DNA from: Nocardiopsis sp. YSL2
Lineage (GTDB): Bacteria > Actinomycetota > Actinomycetes > Streptosporangiales > Streptosporangiaceae
Length of the DNA stretch: 64,000 nucleotides
Assembly: GCF_030555055.1 (NCBI RefSeq)
Contig: NZ_JAMOAO010000001.1
Location: forward strand, 6,200,001-6,264,000
Direction: 5' to 3'
Below are positions 17,325-25,478 of this stretch, one piece after another. How positions within the stretch are numbered: position 1 is the stretch's first letter; every line of letters begins with the position of its first letter. A model generated the notes under the pieces. That model did no database searches and was not told the DNA's origin. It saw only the letters and a program-made list of their open reading frames with translations. Position numbers and translations under genes: made by a program.

Positions 17325-17641
17325 TCGTCCGGCCGACCATCATGGTCCCAGCTTCGAACACCCTGCGACCCATGTTCACACATGCTTGACCAGCAGCCAC
17401 CATCAACTGTTAACGCCGCCAACATACACGGCTGGCAAGTCACGGGCAAGCGGAACCTCGATCCCCAACTTCTCAGACGCGCGCTTTGTCGATCCAGGGA
17501 CCTTCGACCTCCCCTCACCCTGGGAGGCATCAGCCCACGTCACAACCCCGCCTGCGAATGCGCCACCCCCACTAGAATCACTGTTGACATCGCCAACGCG
17601 CGAGGATTGTCCCCATCGCCTCCTCCGTGTACGGTTCAGGC

Positions 17642-19303
17642 ATGGACGTCCCCGCACAGCTCACCGATGACCAGCAGGTCAGCGCCGCCGACATCGCCCG
17701 CATCGCCGGGGTGACCCGTGCGGCCGTGTCGAACTGGCGGCGCCGCCATGCCGACTTCCCAGACCCCGTCGACCAGGGGGCGGCCAGCCCCCGCTTCTCC
17801 CTCGCCGAGGTCCAGACCTGGCTGGACCGCCAGGACAAGGGCGGACAGCAGAGCCCCGAGGTACGGCTCTGGCATGAGCTGCGCGGCGCCTACCCTGACT
17901 CGATACTGCGCGGTGTGGCCGACGCCGCCGAGCACCTGGCCGGGGCCTCACCAGAGCAACCACCGGGCGAGGTCGTCGAAGCGCTGCGAACCCTCTCCGA
18001 GACGGAATCCCCTCAAAGCATCGTCGCCGCTCTCGTCGAGCGGCTCTCAGGATCGCCGCAGCGCACCGACACCGATGTGACCACCACCCCCAGGATGGTG
18101 CGTGCGATCCAGTGCTTCTGCGATCCCAGTGCGGACTCGGTGTTCGACCCGGCCACCGGAACGGGCACGCTCCTGTTGGCGGTGGGCGCCCTCGATGCCC
18201 GCCGGACCGGACAGGACGTCCTGCCCGACGCGGCTCGGCTCGTGCGCGCGCGGGCCCGCCTCGCAAGTCGGGGGGAAACCGAGGTACGCGTGGGCGATTC
18301 GCTGCTCGATGACCAGTGGGAGGGGCACACCGCCGCACTGGTGATCTGCACGCCGCCCGCGGCCACCACGGAGTGGGGCCGCGAGCGCCTGCTCATGGAC
18401 GGGCGCTGGGTGCTGGCGCTGCCGCCCAAGGCCGAGAGCGACCTGGCCTGGCTGCAGCACGCCTTCGCCCACACCGCCCCGGGAGGGCAGACCGTGGTGA
18501 CGATGCCCACCGCCGCCGCGCACCGCAGAACCGGGCGCCGGATCAGAGCCGAGCTCGTGCGCCGCGGACTGTTGGAGGAGGTGGTCGCCCTACCGGCCGG
18601 AATGGCCGCCACACACGCTCTGCCCGTCCACCTGTGGATCCTACGGCGGCCGAACGGCAACAGTTCCGCGACCCATGTGCGGATGACCGACATGACCTCG
18701 GCCGACCCCGACGAACCCTTCTCCCCGGAGAAGTATCCGCGGGTGGAGGTTCCCCTGATCGACCTGCTCGACGACATGGTCGACCTCAGCCCCACACGCC
18801 ACGCGGCCCCGGATCCCGACGACGTCATGGCCGTCTTCGAGGAGGCCGGCGACCGGCTGACCCGGACCCTGGCCGAACTCGGCGACGCACTTCCCGCCCT
18901 GTCCCCGGCGACCGGGCCCCTGCCCTCCACCCATGTGCGCGTGGCCGACCTCATCGACGGCGGACTGGCCAGCCTCTCCGGAGGCAGGATCGAGGCGGCC
19001 GACGACGGCCTCGACAGCGACTTCCTCAACGGCTTCCTGCGCAGTCCGGCCAACACGCGCCGATCCACCAGCTCGAGCGGAACGTTCCGGGTCGACGCCA
19101 GGGCCGCGACCGTGCCGAGGTTGGACCGGTCCACCCAGCGCGCCTACGGACGAGCGTTCAAATCCGTTGAGCAGGTGGAACGCCTGGCCGCCGAACTGTC
19201 GCGCGCGGCGGAGCAGATGTGCTCGGCGGCCCGTGAAGGACTGACCAGCGGGCACCTCGCACCGTCGGCCGACGGCGAGTCCGGTTTCGGAGACGGCGCC
19301 TGA
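17642..19303 (+). CDS. HTH + N6-methylase-like protein with degenerate catalytic motif
   Basis: 553 aa. Residues 13-62 form a MerR/excisionase-like helix-turn-helix (VSAADIARIAGVTRAAVSNW). Residues about 145-330 have the HsdM-type N-6 methylase fold with SAM motif I FDPATGTGTLLLA (168-180). The motif that should read (N/D)PP(F/Y/W) is ICTPPAA (235-241), with Thr in place of the catalytic Asn and Ala in place of the aromatic. The protein may bind SAM and DNA but probably does not methylate adenine. The C-terminal 200 residues look like a helical, specificity-like or coiled region. ATG 17642 is preferred to GTG 17627. It is divergent from the kinase-helicase and followed by a UvrD-like helicase. 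A regulatory or sensor role is my inference. Confidence 0.8.
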   Translation: MDVPAQLTDDQQVSAADIARIAGVTRAAVSNWRRRHADFPDPVDQGAASPRFSLAEVQTWLDRQDKGGQQSPEVRLWHELRGAYPDSILRGVADAAEHLAGASPEQPPGEVVEALRTLSETESPQSIVAALVERLSGSPQRTDTDVTTTPRMVRAIQCFCDPSADSVFDPATGTGTLLLAVGALDARRTGQDVLPDAARLVRARARLASRGETEVRVGDSLLDDQWEGHTAALVICTPPAATTEWGRERLLMDGRWVLALPPKAESDLAWLQHAFAHTAPGGQTVVTMPTAAAHRRTGRRIRAELVRRGLLEEVVALPAGMAATHALPVHLWILRRPNGNSSATHVRMTDMTSADPDEPFSPEKYPRVEVPLIDLLDDMVDLSPTRHAAPDPDDVMAVFEEAGDRLTRTLAELGDALPALSPATGPLPSTHVRVADLIDGGLASLSGGRIEAADDGLDSDFLNGFLRSPANTRRSTSSSGTFRVDARAATVPRLDRSTQRAYGRAFKSVEQVERLAAELSRAAEQMCSAAREGLTSGHLAPSADGESGFGDGA

Positions 19304-19417
19304 CTTCGTGCTGTGAAGGCCACAGGGCGGTGCACCCGACCACGCCCTCTGGTCCACACCGCATACACAGAGGGCCCTCCGCCCGGATTTTCGCGTGATA
19401 TCCAACCTGGAAGAGTG

Positions 19418-19446
19418 TTGACGCCGCTTTCAGCATTCCTTACAGT
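19418..19446 (+). promoter_or_regulatory. Sigma-70-type promoter for the UvrD-like helicase gene
   Basis: TTGACG (19418-19423) and TACAGT (19441-19446) are separated by exactly 17 nt, close to the consensus of actinomycete housekeeping promoters. Transcription would begin near 19453. This places the upstream in-frame codons outside the transcript and supports GTG 19520 as the helicase start. It also suggests that this gene can be expressed apart from the preceding methylase-like gene. Confidence 0.6.
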
Positions 19447-19519
19447 GGGATCCACGTTACACGCTGTCCTCCCCCGTGGTTGGAGAGCGCCCCGCCCCCT
19501 GAGCACAGAAACCGGTACC

Positions 19520-21628
19520 GTGCCGCAACTCGCCCTCGACAAGGACTTCCTCACGGAGTTCGCCACCCTGGAAAAGCCGGTCCAAAAGCGCGTGAGCGAG
19601 GCCTTCAGCAAGTTCGAGCAGGCCACACACACCGGACTCCACCTGGAGAAGATCACCGGAGCCCGCGATGGCAGGTTCCGCACGATCCGCATCGACCAAT
19701 TCTGGCGCGGAGTGGTCCTGGCTCCCGAAGGGGGAACGACCTTCACGCTCCTCAAAGTCCTGCCGCACGACAAGGCCTACGAGTGGGCCAAGACCCGCAA
19801 GGCCTCCGTGAACGCGGCCACCGGCGCCATCGAGTTGCGCAACGTCGCCGCACTCGACGCGAGCATGGCGCATCTGCGGATCATCGCCGACCGCACCCCC
19901 ACCCGACTGTTCGAGCGTGTCGGCGATGCCGAACTGACCCGCCTGGGCGTCGACGAGCAGACGCTGTCCTTCGCCCGAACCCTGACCGAGCTGTTCCAGC
20001 TGGAGGCCGCCCAGGTGCTCCTGCCTCCGGTCCAGTGGAACGTGCTGTACGGCCTGGCCGCGGGGATGAGCCCGGACGAGGTCTGGCAGGAGCTCGGTGC
20101 GGACATCCTCAGGGAGGATGTCGACCCCGACGACCTCGACGCCGCGGTACGCCGCAGCACCGACCGGGTCCTGCTGGTCGAAGGTCCCGACGAACTGATG
20201 GCCGCCCTGGAGCACCCCTTCGACCTGTGGCGGATCTACCTGCACCCCGCCCAGCGGGCTGTTGTGGACGCCTCCTATCGGGGGCCCGCCAGGGTCAGTG
20301 GCGGCCCGGGGACCGGCAAGACCGTGGTGGCGATCCACCGGGCCTACCGGCTGGCCAGGGCAGGCGGCCGGGTCCTGCTGACCACATTCACGTCCACGCT
20401 CGCCAAGGCGCTGGAGGCACAGCTGCGGCTCCTCGCCGAAACCGATGACTCCGCGCATGCGCGCGACATCCTGCGCCGTGTGCGCGTGGAGCATGTCGAC
20501 CGCTTCGCCCACCGGGTGTTCCGCGAGACTCACGGAACGCCTGACCTGCTGACGCCCAAGCGCGAGCGCCACGTGTGGGAGGAGGCCACCGCGGGTCTGG
20601 AGGCCGAACTGCCCCCCGGATTCCTGTCCCAGGAGTGGCGACAGGTCGTCCTCGCCCGCGGGGTCGACTCCGCCGACGCCTATCTGGCGGCGAAGCGCAC
20701 CGGACGGGGCAGGGGTATGCGGCCGGGCCGCAAGGCGGTGGTGTGGCAGGCTCTCGATGCCTTCCGCACCTCGTTGCGCGAGCGTTCCCTGTGGACACAT
20801 GAGACGATCGCCGACGAGGCGGCCCGCCTGCTGGCCGAACGCGGAGAACGCCCCTTCGACCACGTGGTGGTCGACGAAGCGCAGGACCTGCACCCCGGGC
20901 AGTGGCGCCTACTGCGCGCGGCCGCCACCGAGGGAACCGACGACCTGTTCATCGCGGGCGACACCCACCAGCGCATATACGGACCGCGGATGAGCCTGGC
21001 CGAGGTGGGCGTCAACGTCCGCGGACGCTCGTCGAAACTGCGTGTCAACTACCGCACCACTGCGCAGATCCTCGGGTGGAGCCTGGGGCTCATGCACGGC
21101 CAGAACGTCGACGACATGGACGGCGGACTGGATTCGGTGGCCGGCTGCCGCTCCGAGATGCAGGGCGACACCCCGCAACTGCTCGGGTTCTCCACCGCCG
21201 ACGACGAGCTGGCCCACCTCGCCAACACCGTGCGGGAGTGGATCGAAACGGATGTGCTGCCCTCGGAGATCGGTGTGGCGGCCAGGTCCAATCGCATCGC
21301 GGACCAGGCTGTCTCCGCGCTCACCAGGGCGGGCATCCAGGCGCGGTCCCTCGCTGACCACCGTGAGGACGACGCGGTGGCGGTCGGCACGATGCACCGG
21401 ATGAAGGGACTGGAGTTCCGGTGCATCGCCGTGGTGGGGGTCAGCGGTGATCGGCTCCCCGCGCCCGGCGCACTCACCCCTGAGGAAGAAGACCCCGCCG
21501 CCTACGCCGTCGACCTGCTGCGCGAGCGCAGCCTCTTGTTCGTCGCCTGTACCCGGGCGCGAGAGCGGCTCAGTGTGTCCTGGCATCAGGCACCCAGTCC
21601 GTTCATCGAAGGCCTTCTCCCCTCCTGA
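19520..21628 (+). CDS. UvrD/Rep-family helicase with RelE/ParE-like N-terminal domain
   Basis: 702 aa. Residues 5-95 fit a RelE/ParE-type fold (DKDFLTEFATLEKPVQKRV, then GLHLEKITGARDGRFRTIRI and LLKVLPHDKAYEWA), the mRNA-interferase/gyrase-inhibitor toxin family; a known group of UvrD-like proteins carries it. From residue 240 there is a superfamily 1 helicase: Walker A SGGPGTGKT (260-268), DEAQD near 452, GDTHQRIYG, a VNYRT motif IV block, GTMHRMKGLEF and VACTRARERL. It lacks the RecB-type nuclease motif. The start is GTG 19520, downstream of a good promoter; an upstream frame extension is untranscribed if that promoter is used. It probably belongs to the defence block as a DNA-unwinding or sensing part. 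Confidence 0.85.
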   Translation: MPQLALDKDFLTEFATLEKPVQKRVSEAFSKFEQATHTGLHLEKITGARDGRFRTIRIDQFWRGVVLAPEGGTTFTLLKVLPHDKAYEWAKTRKASVNAATGAIELRNVAALDASMAHLRIIADRTPTRLFERVGDAELTRLGVDEQTLSFARTLTELFQLEAAQVLLPPVQWNVLYGLAAGMSPDEVWQELGADILREDVDPDDLDAAVRRSTDRVLLVEGPDELMAALEHPFDLWRIYLHPAQRAVVDASYRGPARVSGGPGTGKTVVAIHRAYRLARAGGRVLLTTFTSTLAKALEAQLRLLAETDDSAHARDILRRVRVEHVDRFAHRVFRETHGTPDLLTPKRERHVWEEATAGLEAELPPGFLSQEWRQVVLARGVDSADAYLAAKRTGRGRGMRPGRKAVVWQALDAFRTSLRERSLWTHETIADEAARLLAERGERPFDHVVVDEAQDLHPGQWRLLRAAATEGTDDLFIAGDTHQRIYGPRMSLAEVGVNVRGRSSKLRVNYRTTAQILGWSLGLMHGQNVDDMDGGLDSVAGCRSEMQGDTPQLLGFSTADDELAHLANTVREWIETDVLPSEIGVAARSNRIADQAVSALTRAGIQARSLADHREDDAVAVGTMHRMKGLEFRCIAVVGVSGDRLPAPGALTPEEEDPAAYAVDLLRERSLLFVACTRARERLSVSWHQAPSPFIEGLLPS

Positions 21629-21676
21629 CCTCACGTCCCGCATCTCCCGCAAGCTGCTCAGCCCCCGGCGGTCTCG

Positions 21677-21820
21677 GACGGGTTCGCTCACCTGTGGGAG
21701 CGCGGGCGGCTCGACCTGACGGTTGAGGCGTTGGTGCTGCGACCGGAGTTCGCGCCGCTGTTCGCGGACGAGGAGTTGGCCCGGGCACGCACCCGCCTGG
21801 AGCAGTTCGGGTACCGCTCC
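21677..21820 (+). pseudogene. Orphan C-terminal fragment of an unrecognised gene
   Basis: After the helicase stop, the same frame codes for a natural-looking segment of about 48 residues. It runs from DGFAHLWERGRLDLTVEALV to ARTRLEQFGYRS and has regular amphipathic helices. It then merges into low-complexity sequence antisense to the rhamnosidase gene. It has no start codon of its own with a ribosome site. I read it as the remnant of a truncated gene at the border of the defence block; I do not recognise the family. Confidence 0.35.
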
Positions 21821-21898
21821 ATGGGGGGTGACGGCCGGACGCGGCGGGGCGGGCCCCACAGCGGACCCGGCGCAGGCCGGACCACGGGCCGTCGGCCC

Positions 21899-24541
21899 TC
21901 AGCCGAAGACGGCGGGTTTGGTGGCCGCGACCTCCTCCGGCAGCCTGGCGTGGAAGGTGTGCTCGCCCGGTCCGACCACCAGCGGCTCATCGGCGCCGGG
22001 CAGGTGGACCTCGGCCTCCGTCCCCGGCGGGACGGTCACGGTGACGGTGACGTCCTCGCCCTGGCGCGTCCACCCCGCCTCGGCCGGGCCGTAGGGCGTG
22101 TGGTGGCTCGCGCGCGCCCACTCCAGTTCCCGGGTGGGCAGCGGCGCCACGCGCAGCCGCCGGTACCCGGGTGCGGCGGGCGCCAGACCGGCCACCCGGC
22201 GGTGCAGGAAGTCGGCGATCGCACCGAACGCGTAGTGGTTGAAGGAGGTCATCTCGCCCGGGTTGACGCTGCCGTCGGGCAGCATCGAGTTCCACCGCTC
22301 CCAGACGGTGGTCGCGCCCATCGCCACGGCGTAGAGCCAGGAGGGGCACTCGCACTGCAGGAGCAGCTTCCACGCTGTGGCGGCGTGACCCGTGTCCGCG
22401 AGCGCGTCGCAGACCAGCGGTGTACCGAGGAACCCCGTGCCGATGCGGAAGTCGTCGGCGGCCACCTGCTGCGCCAGCAGGTCGCCCGCGTGCCGGCGCT
22501 GCTCCGGCAGGAGAAGGTCGAAGACGATCGCCATGGCGTAGGCGGTCTGGGCGGGGAAGGCGGCGCGGCCGGTCGCGGTCACGTACTCGTCCCGGAACCG
22601 CTCGGTGGCCCGCTCGGCGAGTGCGCGGTAGTGCTCGGCCTGCTCGGCGAAGCGCGGACCGCGGTCGGACAGCACGTCGCCGGCCTTCGCCAGGATCCGC
22701 GCGGAGCGGGCCAGGTAGCCGGTGGCCACGAGCTGCCACGGCACGCGCGCGGCCCACGGCTGGTCGTCGGGAGCGGCCGAGTCCAGCCAGTCGCCGAAGG
22801 AGAACCCGCCGGAGGCGAAGTCCAGGTCGGCACCGGCGCGCGCGGCGAACGCGTCGACCCAGCCGGTCATCGAGTCCCACTGGGTGCGCAGGAGGTCGGC
22901 GTCCCCGTAGCGCTCGTACAGGGTCCACGGCACGATGGTGGCCGCGTCGCCCCATCCGGCCTCCGCGTCGAGCGGCGGCAGCATGTCGTCCAGCTCGGCG
23001 AAGGGGATGAACGGCGGCACCACACCGGACGCGGACTGGTCCTGGGCCAGGTCCGCGAGCCAGCCCTCCAGCAGCCCGGCCGTGTCGTACAGGAAGGCCG
23101 CGGTGGGCGCGAAGATCTGCAGGTCGCCGGTCCAGCCGAGCCGTTCGTCGCGCTGGGGGCAGTCGGTGGGCAGGTCCACGAAGTTGCCGCGCATTCCCCA
23201 CACCACGTTCTCGTGCAGGCGGGTCAGGAGCGGGTCGGAGCACGCGAAGTCGCCGAGGCGGCGCATGTCCGTGTGGAGTACGACGGCCTCCAGGTCCTCG
23301 GGCCGCAGGTCGCCCGGCCACCCGTCGACTTCGACGTAGCGGAACCCGTGGAAGGTGAACTCGGGTTCCCAGACCTGCGGGTCGGCCTCGGAGGCCGACA
23401 GGACGAGTTCGTCGGCCTGGGTGGCCGCGCGCAGCGGCCGGGTGCCCAGCTCACCGTGTTCGAGCACCTCGGCGTGGCGGAAGGACAGGCGGGTCCCGGC
23501 CTCGGCCCGCGGTACGCGCACGCGCAGGCGGCCCACCAGGTTCTGGCCGAAGTCCACGAGTGTGGCGCCGGACGGCGCGGTGGTGATGTCGCGGGCCGCG
23601 ACGGTCCGCGTCTCCCGTACGGCGGGGCCGGTGGGGGCCACGAGTGTGGCGGGGTCGAACTCCTGCTCCTGGACGGGCAGCCAGTCGAGCGCGTCGAGCG
23701 GCGCGATCCGGCGGGCGTCGAGGGTCTGCCCCTTCTGGATGTCGGCGCGGGTGACGGGGCCGGCCGCGCTGGTCCAGGAGTCGTCGGTTCCGGCGACGTA
23801 CAGGGTCCCGTCGTCGTACTCCACCTCCAGCTGCACGAGCGCTCCGGTGTGCGCGCCGTAGATCTCACGGCGTCCGCCGAAGCCCACGAACCCGCGGTAC
23901 CAGCCGTCGGCGAGGTGGACGAGCAGGGTGTTGGCGCCGCCGCGGACGGTGTCGGTGACGTCCCAGGTGCGGTAGCGCAGCCGGTGGTGGTAGGTGGTCC
24001 AGCCCGGGTGCAGTGCCTCGTCGCCGACGGGAGCGCCGTTGAGGTCGAGGGTCATCAGGCCGCGGGCGGTGGCGCGCAGCCGGGCCGAGCGGACGCGGCG
24101 GCCGGTGTCCAGTTCGACGACGCCGCGCAGGTAGGCCGCGGGCGCTCCGGCTGAGGGGTCCTCGACGCGGGTGAGCCGCGGTGCCGGGCCGACCATGCGG
24201 GCCGTCCACTCGGCGCGGGGGTCGCCGATCAGGCCCGTCTCCAGGGCGGTGGGCTCGCTCCAGTCGCCGACGCGGTCGTGCTCGTCCCAGACGCGGACCC
24301 GCACGGTGCGGCGGGCGCGGCTGGTCAGCGGGGGCGCGGGCCAGGGAACCAGGACGCAGTCGGCGGAGTCGACTCGGCCGGTCGTGAAGGTGGTGTCGCC
24401 GTCGTCCACGCGCAGCTCGTAGGCCTTCTGCGTGACGGGGGGTGTCCAGGACAGGCGCGGGCGGGCCTGTCCGATACCGAGGGGGGCGCGGTGGTGCTCG
24501 ACGCGGACCGGGGGGACCACGGGGTCAGTGGGCGCTGGCAT
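21899..24541 (-). CDS. GH78 alpha-L-rhamnosidase
   Basis: 880 aa, without a signal peptide, so cytoplasmic. The family features are in order. N-terminal beta domains contain PRLSWTP and YELRVDD. The central region has the GWYRGFVGFGG carbohydrate-binding block. The (alpha/alpha)6 barrel has DCPQRDERLGWTGDLQIFAP, whose Glu and Asp are the expected catalytic residues of GH78, and ends with the EMTSFNHYAFGAIADFLHR and GPAEAGW blocks. It removes terminal L-rhamnose from glycosides. ATG 24541 has GAAGGA 8 nt upstream and overlaps the end of the TetR gene by 17 nt; an upstream in-frame start would lie deeper in that gene. With the divergent importer and GH1 enzyme it suggests use of rhamnosyl-glucosides. 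Confidence 0.92.
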   Translation of the reverse strand: MPAPTDPVVPPVRVEHHRAPLGIGQARPRLSWTPPVTQKAYELRVDDGDTTFTTGRVDSADCVLVPWPAPPLTSRARRTVRVRVWDEHDRVGDWSEPTALETGLIGDPRAEWTARMVGPAPRLTRVEDPSAGAPAAYLRGVVELDTGRRVRSARLRATARGLMTLDLNGAPVGDEALHPGWTTYHHRLRYRTWDVTDTVRGGANTLLVHLADGWYRGFVGFGGRREIYGAHTGALVQLEVEYDDGTLYVAGTDDSWTSAAGPVTRADIQKGQTLDARRIAPLDALDWLPVQEQEFDPATLVAPTGPAVRETRTVAARDITTAPSGATLVDFGQNLVGRLRVRVPRAEAGTRLSFRHAEVLEHGELGTRPLRAATQADELVLSASEADPQVWEPEFTFHGFRYVEVDGWPGDLRPEDLEAVVLHTDMRRLGDFACSDPLLTRLHENVVWGMRGNFVDLPTDCPQRDERLGWTGDLQIFAPTAAFLYDTAGLLEGWLADLAQDQSASGVVPPFIPFAELDDMLPPLDAEAGWGDAATIVPWTLYERYGDADLLRTQWDSMTGWVDAFAARAGADLDFASGGFSFGDWLDSAAPDDQPWAARVPWQLVATGYLARSARILAKAGDVLSDRGPRFAEQAEHYRALAERATERFRDEYVTATGRAAFPAQTAYAMAIVFDLLLPEQRRHAGDLLAQQVAADDFRIGTGFLGTPLVCDALADTGHAATAWKLLLQCECPSWLYAVAMGATTVWERWNSMLPDGSVNPGEMTSFNHYAFGAIADFLHRRVAGLAPAAPGYRRLRVAPLPTRELEWARASHHTPYGPAEAGWTRQGEDVTVTVTVPPGTEAEVHLPGADEPLVVGPGEHTFHARLPEEVAATKPAVFG

Positions 24542-25256
24542 GGGAGGGGTCCTTCTCGTCGGGTTCGGCGGGACTCTCACCGGGGGCCCCGGCGAGGTCG
24601 CCGGACGCGCTGGGGGTGGTGCCGTCGGAGGTGTCGGCGGGAGCGTCCACGGGGGCGGGGAGCGCGTCGAGCCCGGTGGTCAGGAGCATGTTCAGGTGGC
24701 GGCGGACGCCTTCGGCCACGTCGATGTCGAAGCCGTTGATCCACAGCAGTTCGAGGCCCTCGACCATGGCGATGCAGCCCAGCGCCGCCTGTTCGGGGTC
24801 CACGCCGTCGCGCAGTTCGCCCTCGTCGCGCAGCGTCGTCAGTGTCTCGGTGAGCTTGCCGCTGATGAGGCGGAAGCGATCCCGGAAGTAGCGGTGGGCG
24901 GGGTGCTCGGGATCCGTGGCCTCGGCGGAGAGGATGCGGTAGAGCTGCACGATGCCGCGCTGTGCGGCCTGTTGGCGGGAGATCTCCAGCAGCCCGTACA
25001 GGAACCGGCGTCCCTCGCGCCCGGCGAGGATGCCCTGGGCGATCTCGTCCCGGCGTTCCATGACCGCGCTCAGCAGCGCCACCTTGCCCCCGGGGAAGTG
25101 GTGGAGGATCCCCGTCTGCGTCATGCCGACCACGCGCGCGATCTCGTTGACCGAGCCGGCCGTGTAGCCGGACCTGGCGAAGACCGTGACGGCGGCCTCG
25201 AGGATCTGCTCGCGCCGCGCGGCCGTCTTCTTGTAGTTGCCTCGTTGCCTTGCCAT
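24525..25256 (-). CDS. TetR-family regulator of the glycoside locus
   Basis: 243 aa. The N-terminal TetR helix-turn-helix spans residues 12-58 (REQILEAAVTVFARSGYTAG, then VVGMTQTGILHHFPGGK). The ligand-binding domain follows, and the last 35 residues are Pro/Asp/Ser-rich. ATG 25256 is chosen over an upstream in-frame start because TACGCT lies 7 nt before it, as expected for a leaderless transcript. It is divergent from the importer operon and overlaps the rhamnosidase gene, so it probably controls both arms from the dyad at 25281-25308, with a sugar or glycoside as likely inducer. Confidence 0.88.
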   Translation of the reverse strand: MARQRGNYKKTAARREQILEAAVTVFARSGYTAGSVNEIARVVGMTQTGILHHFPGGKVALLSAVMERRDEIAQGILAGREGRRFLYGLLEISRQQAAQRGIVQLYRILSAEATDPEHPAHRYFRDRFRLISGKLTETLTTLRDEGELRDGVDPEQAALGCIAMVEGLELLWINGFDIDVAEGVRRHLNMLLTTGLDALPAPVDAPADTSDGTTPSASGDLAGAPGESPAEPDEKDPSHASAH

Positions 25257-25280
25257 GGCGGAAGCGTAGCAAGAAAACCT

Positions 25281-25308
25281 CGAAAACATTGAAGGCTTTA
25301 AGTTTTCG
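25281..25308. promoter_or_regulatory. Candidate TetR operator
   Basis: Perfect 7-bp arms CGAAAAC (25281-25287) and GTTTTCG (25302-25308) are separated by 14 nt. Another GAAAAC lies just outside (from 25273). The dyad is in the divergent spacer between the TetR gene and the importer operon and overlaps TTGAAG (25289) and TTAGCT (25311), a plausible plus-strand promoter with 16-nt spacing. The AT-rich dyad stands out in this GC-rich sequence. Confidence 0.55.
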
Positions 25309-25478
25309 TGTTAGCTTCCATGCAGTTCGAGATGCGACCCAGGTCACGCCCGGTCCGCGGGGGACGGCCCCGGCGAACCGAGTCCCCTCGAGCACCGCAC
25401 CGCCACACCACCAGACTGTCCGCGCGCTGCCGGCGACTCCCGAGGCGACCGCGACAGCGGTACGAAAAGAGACACACC

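Noticed and set aside
17627..17641. GTG 17627 as start of the methylase-like gene
   Set aside because: ATG 17642 five codons later starts a more natural N-terminus, and GTG 17627 would lie within the likely -10 region.
19313..19519. N-terminal extension of the UvrD-like helicase to 19313
   Set aside because: The extension is Arg/Pro-rich without homology pattern and spans a good promoter at 19418-19446, so it is probably untranscribed.
3875..21628. Annotation as BREX type 2 / Pgl
   Set aside because: A kinase and a methyltransferase are present, but I see no PglZ-type phosphatase, PglY-like ATPase or Lon-like protease, and the helicases differ.
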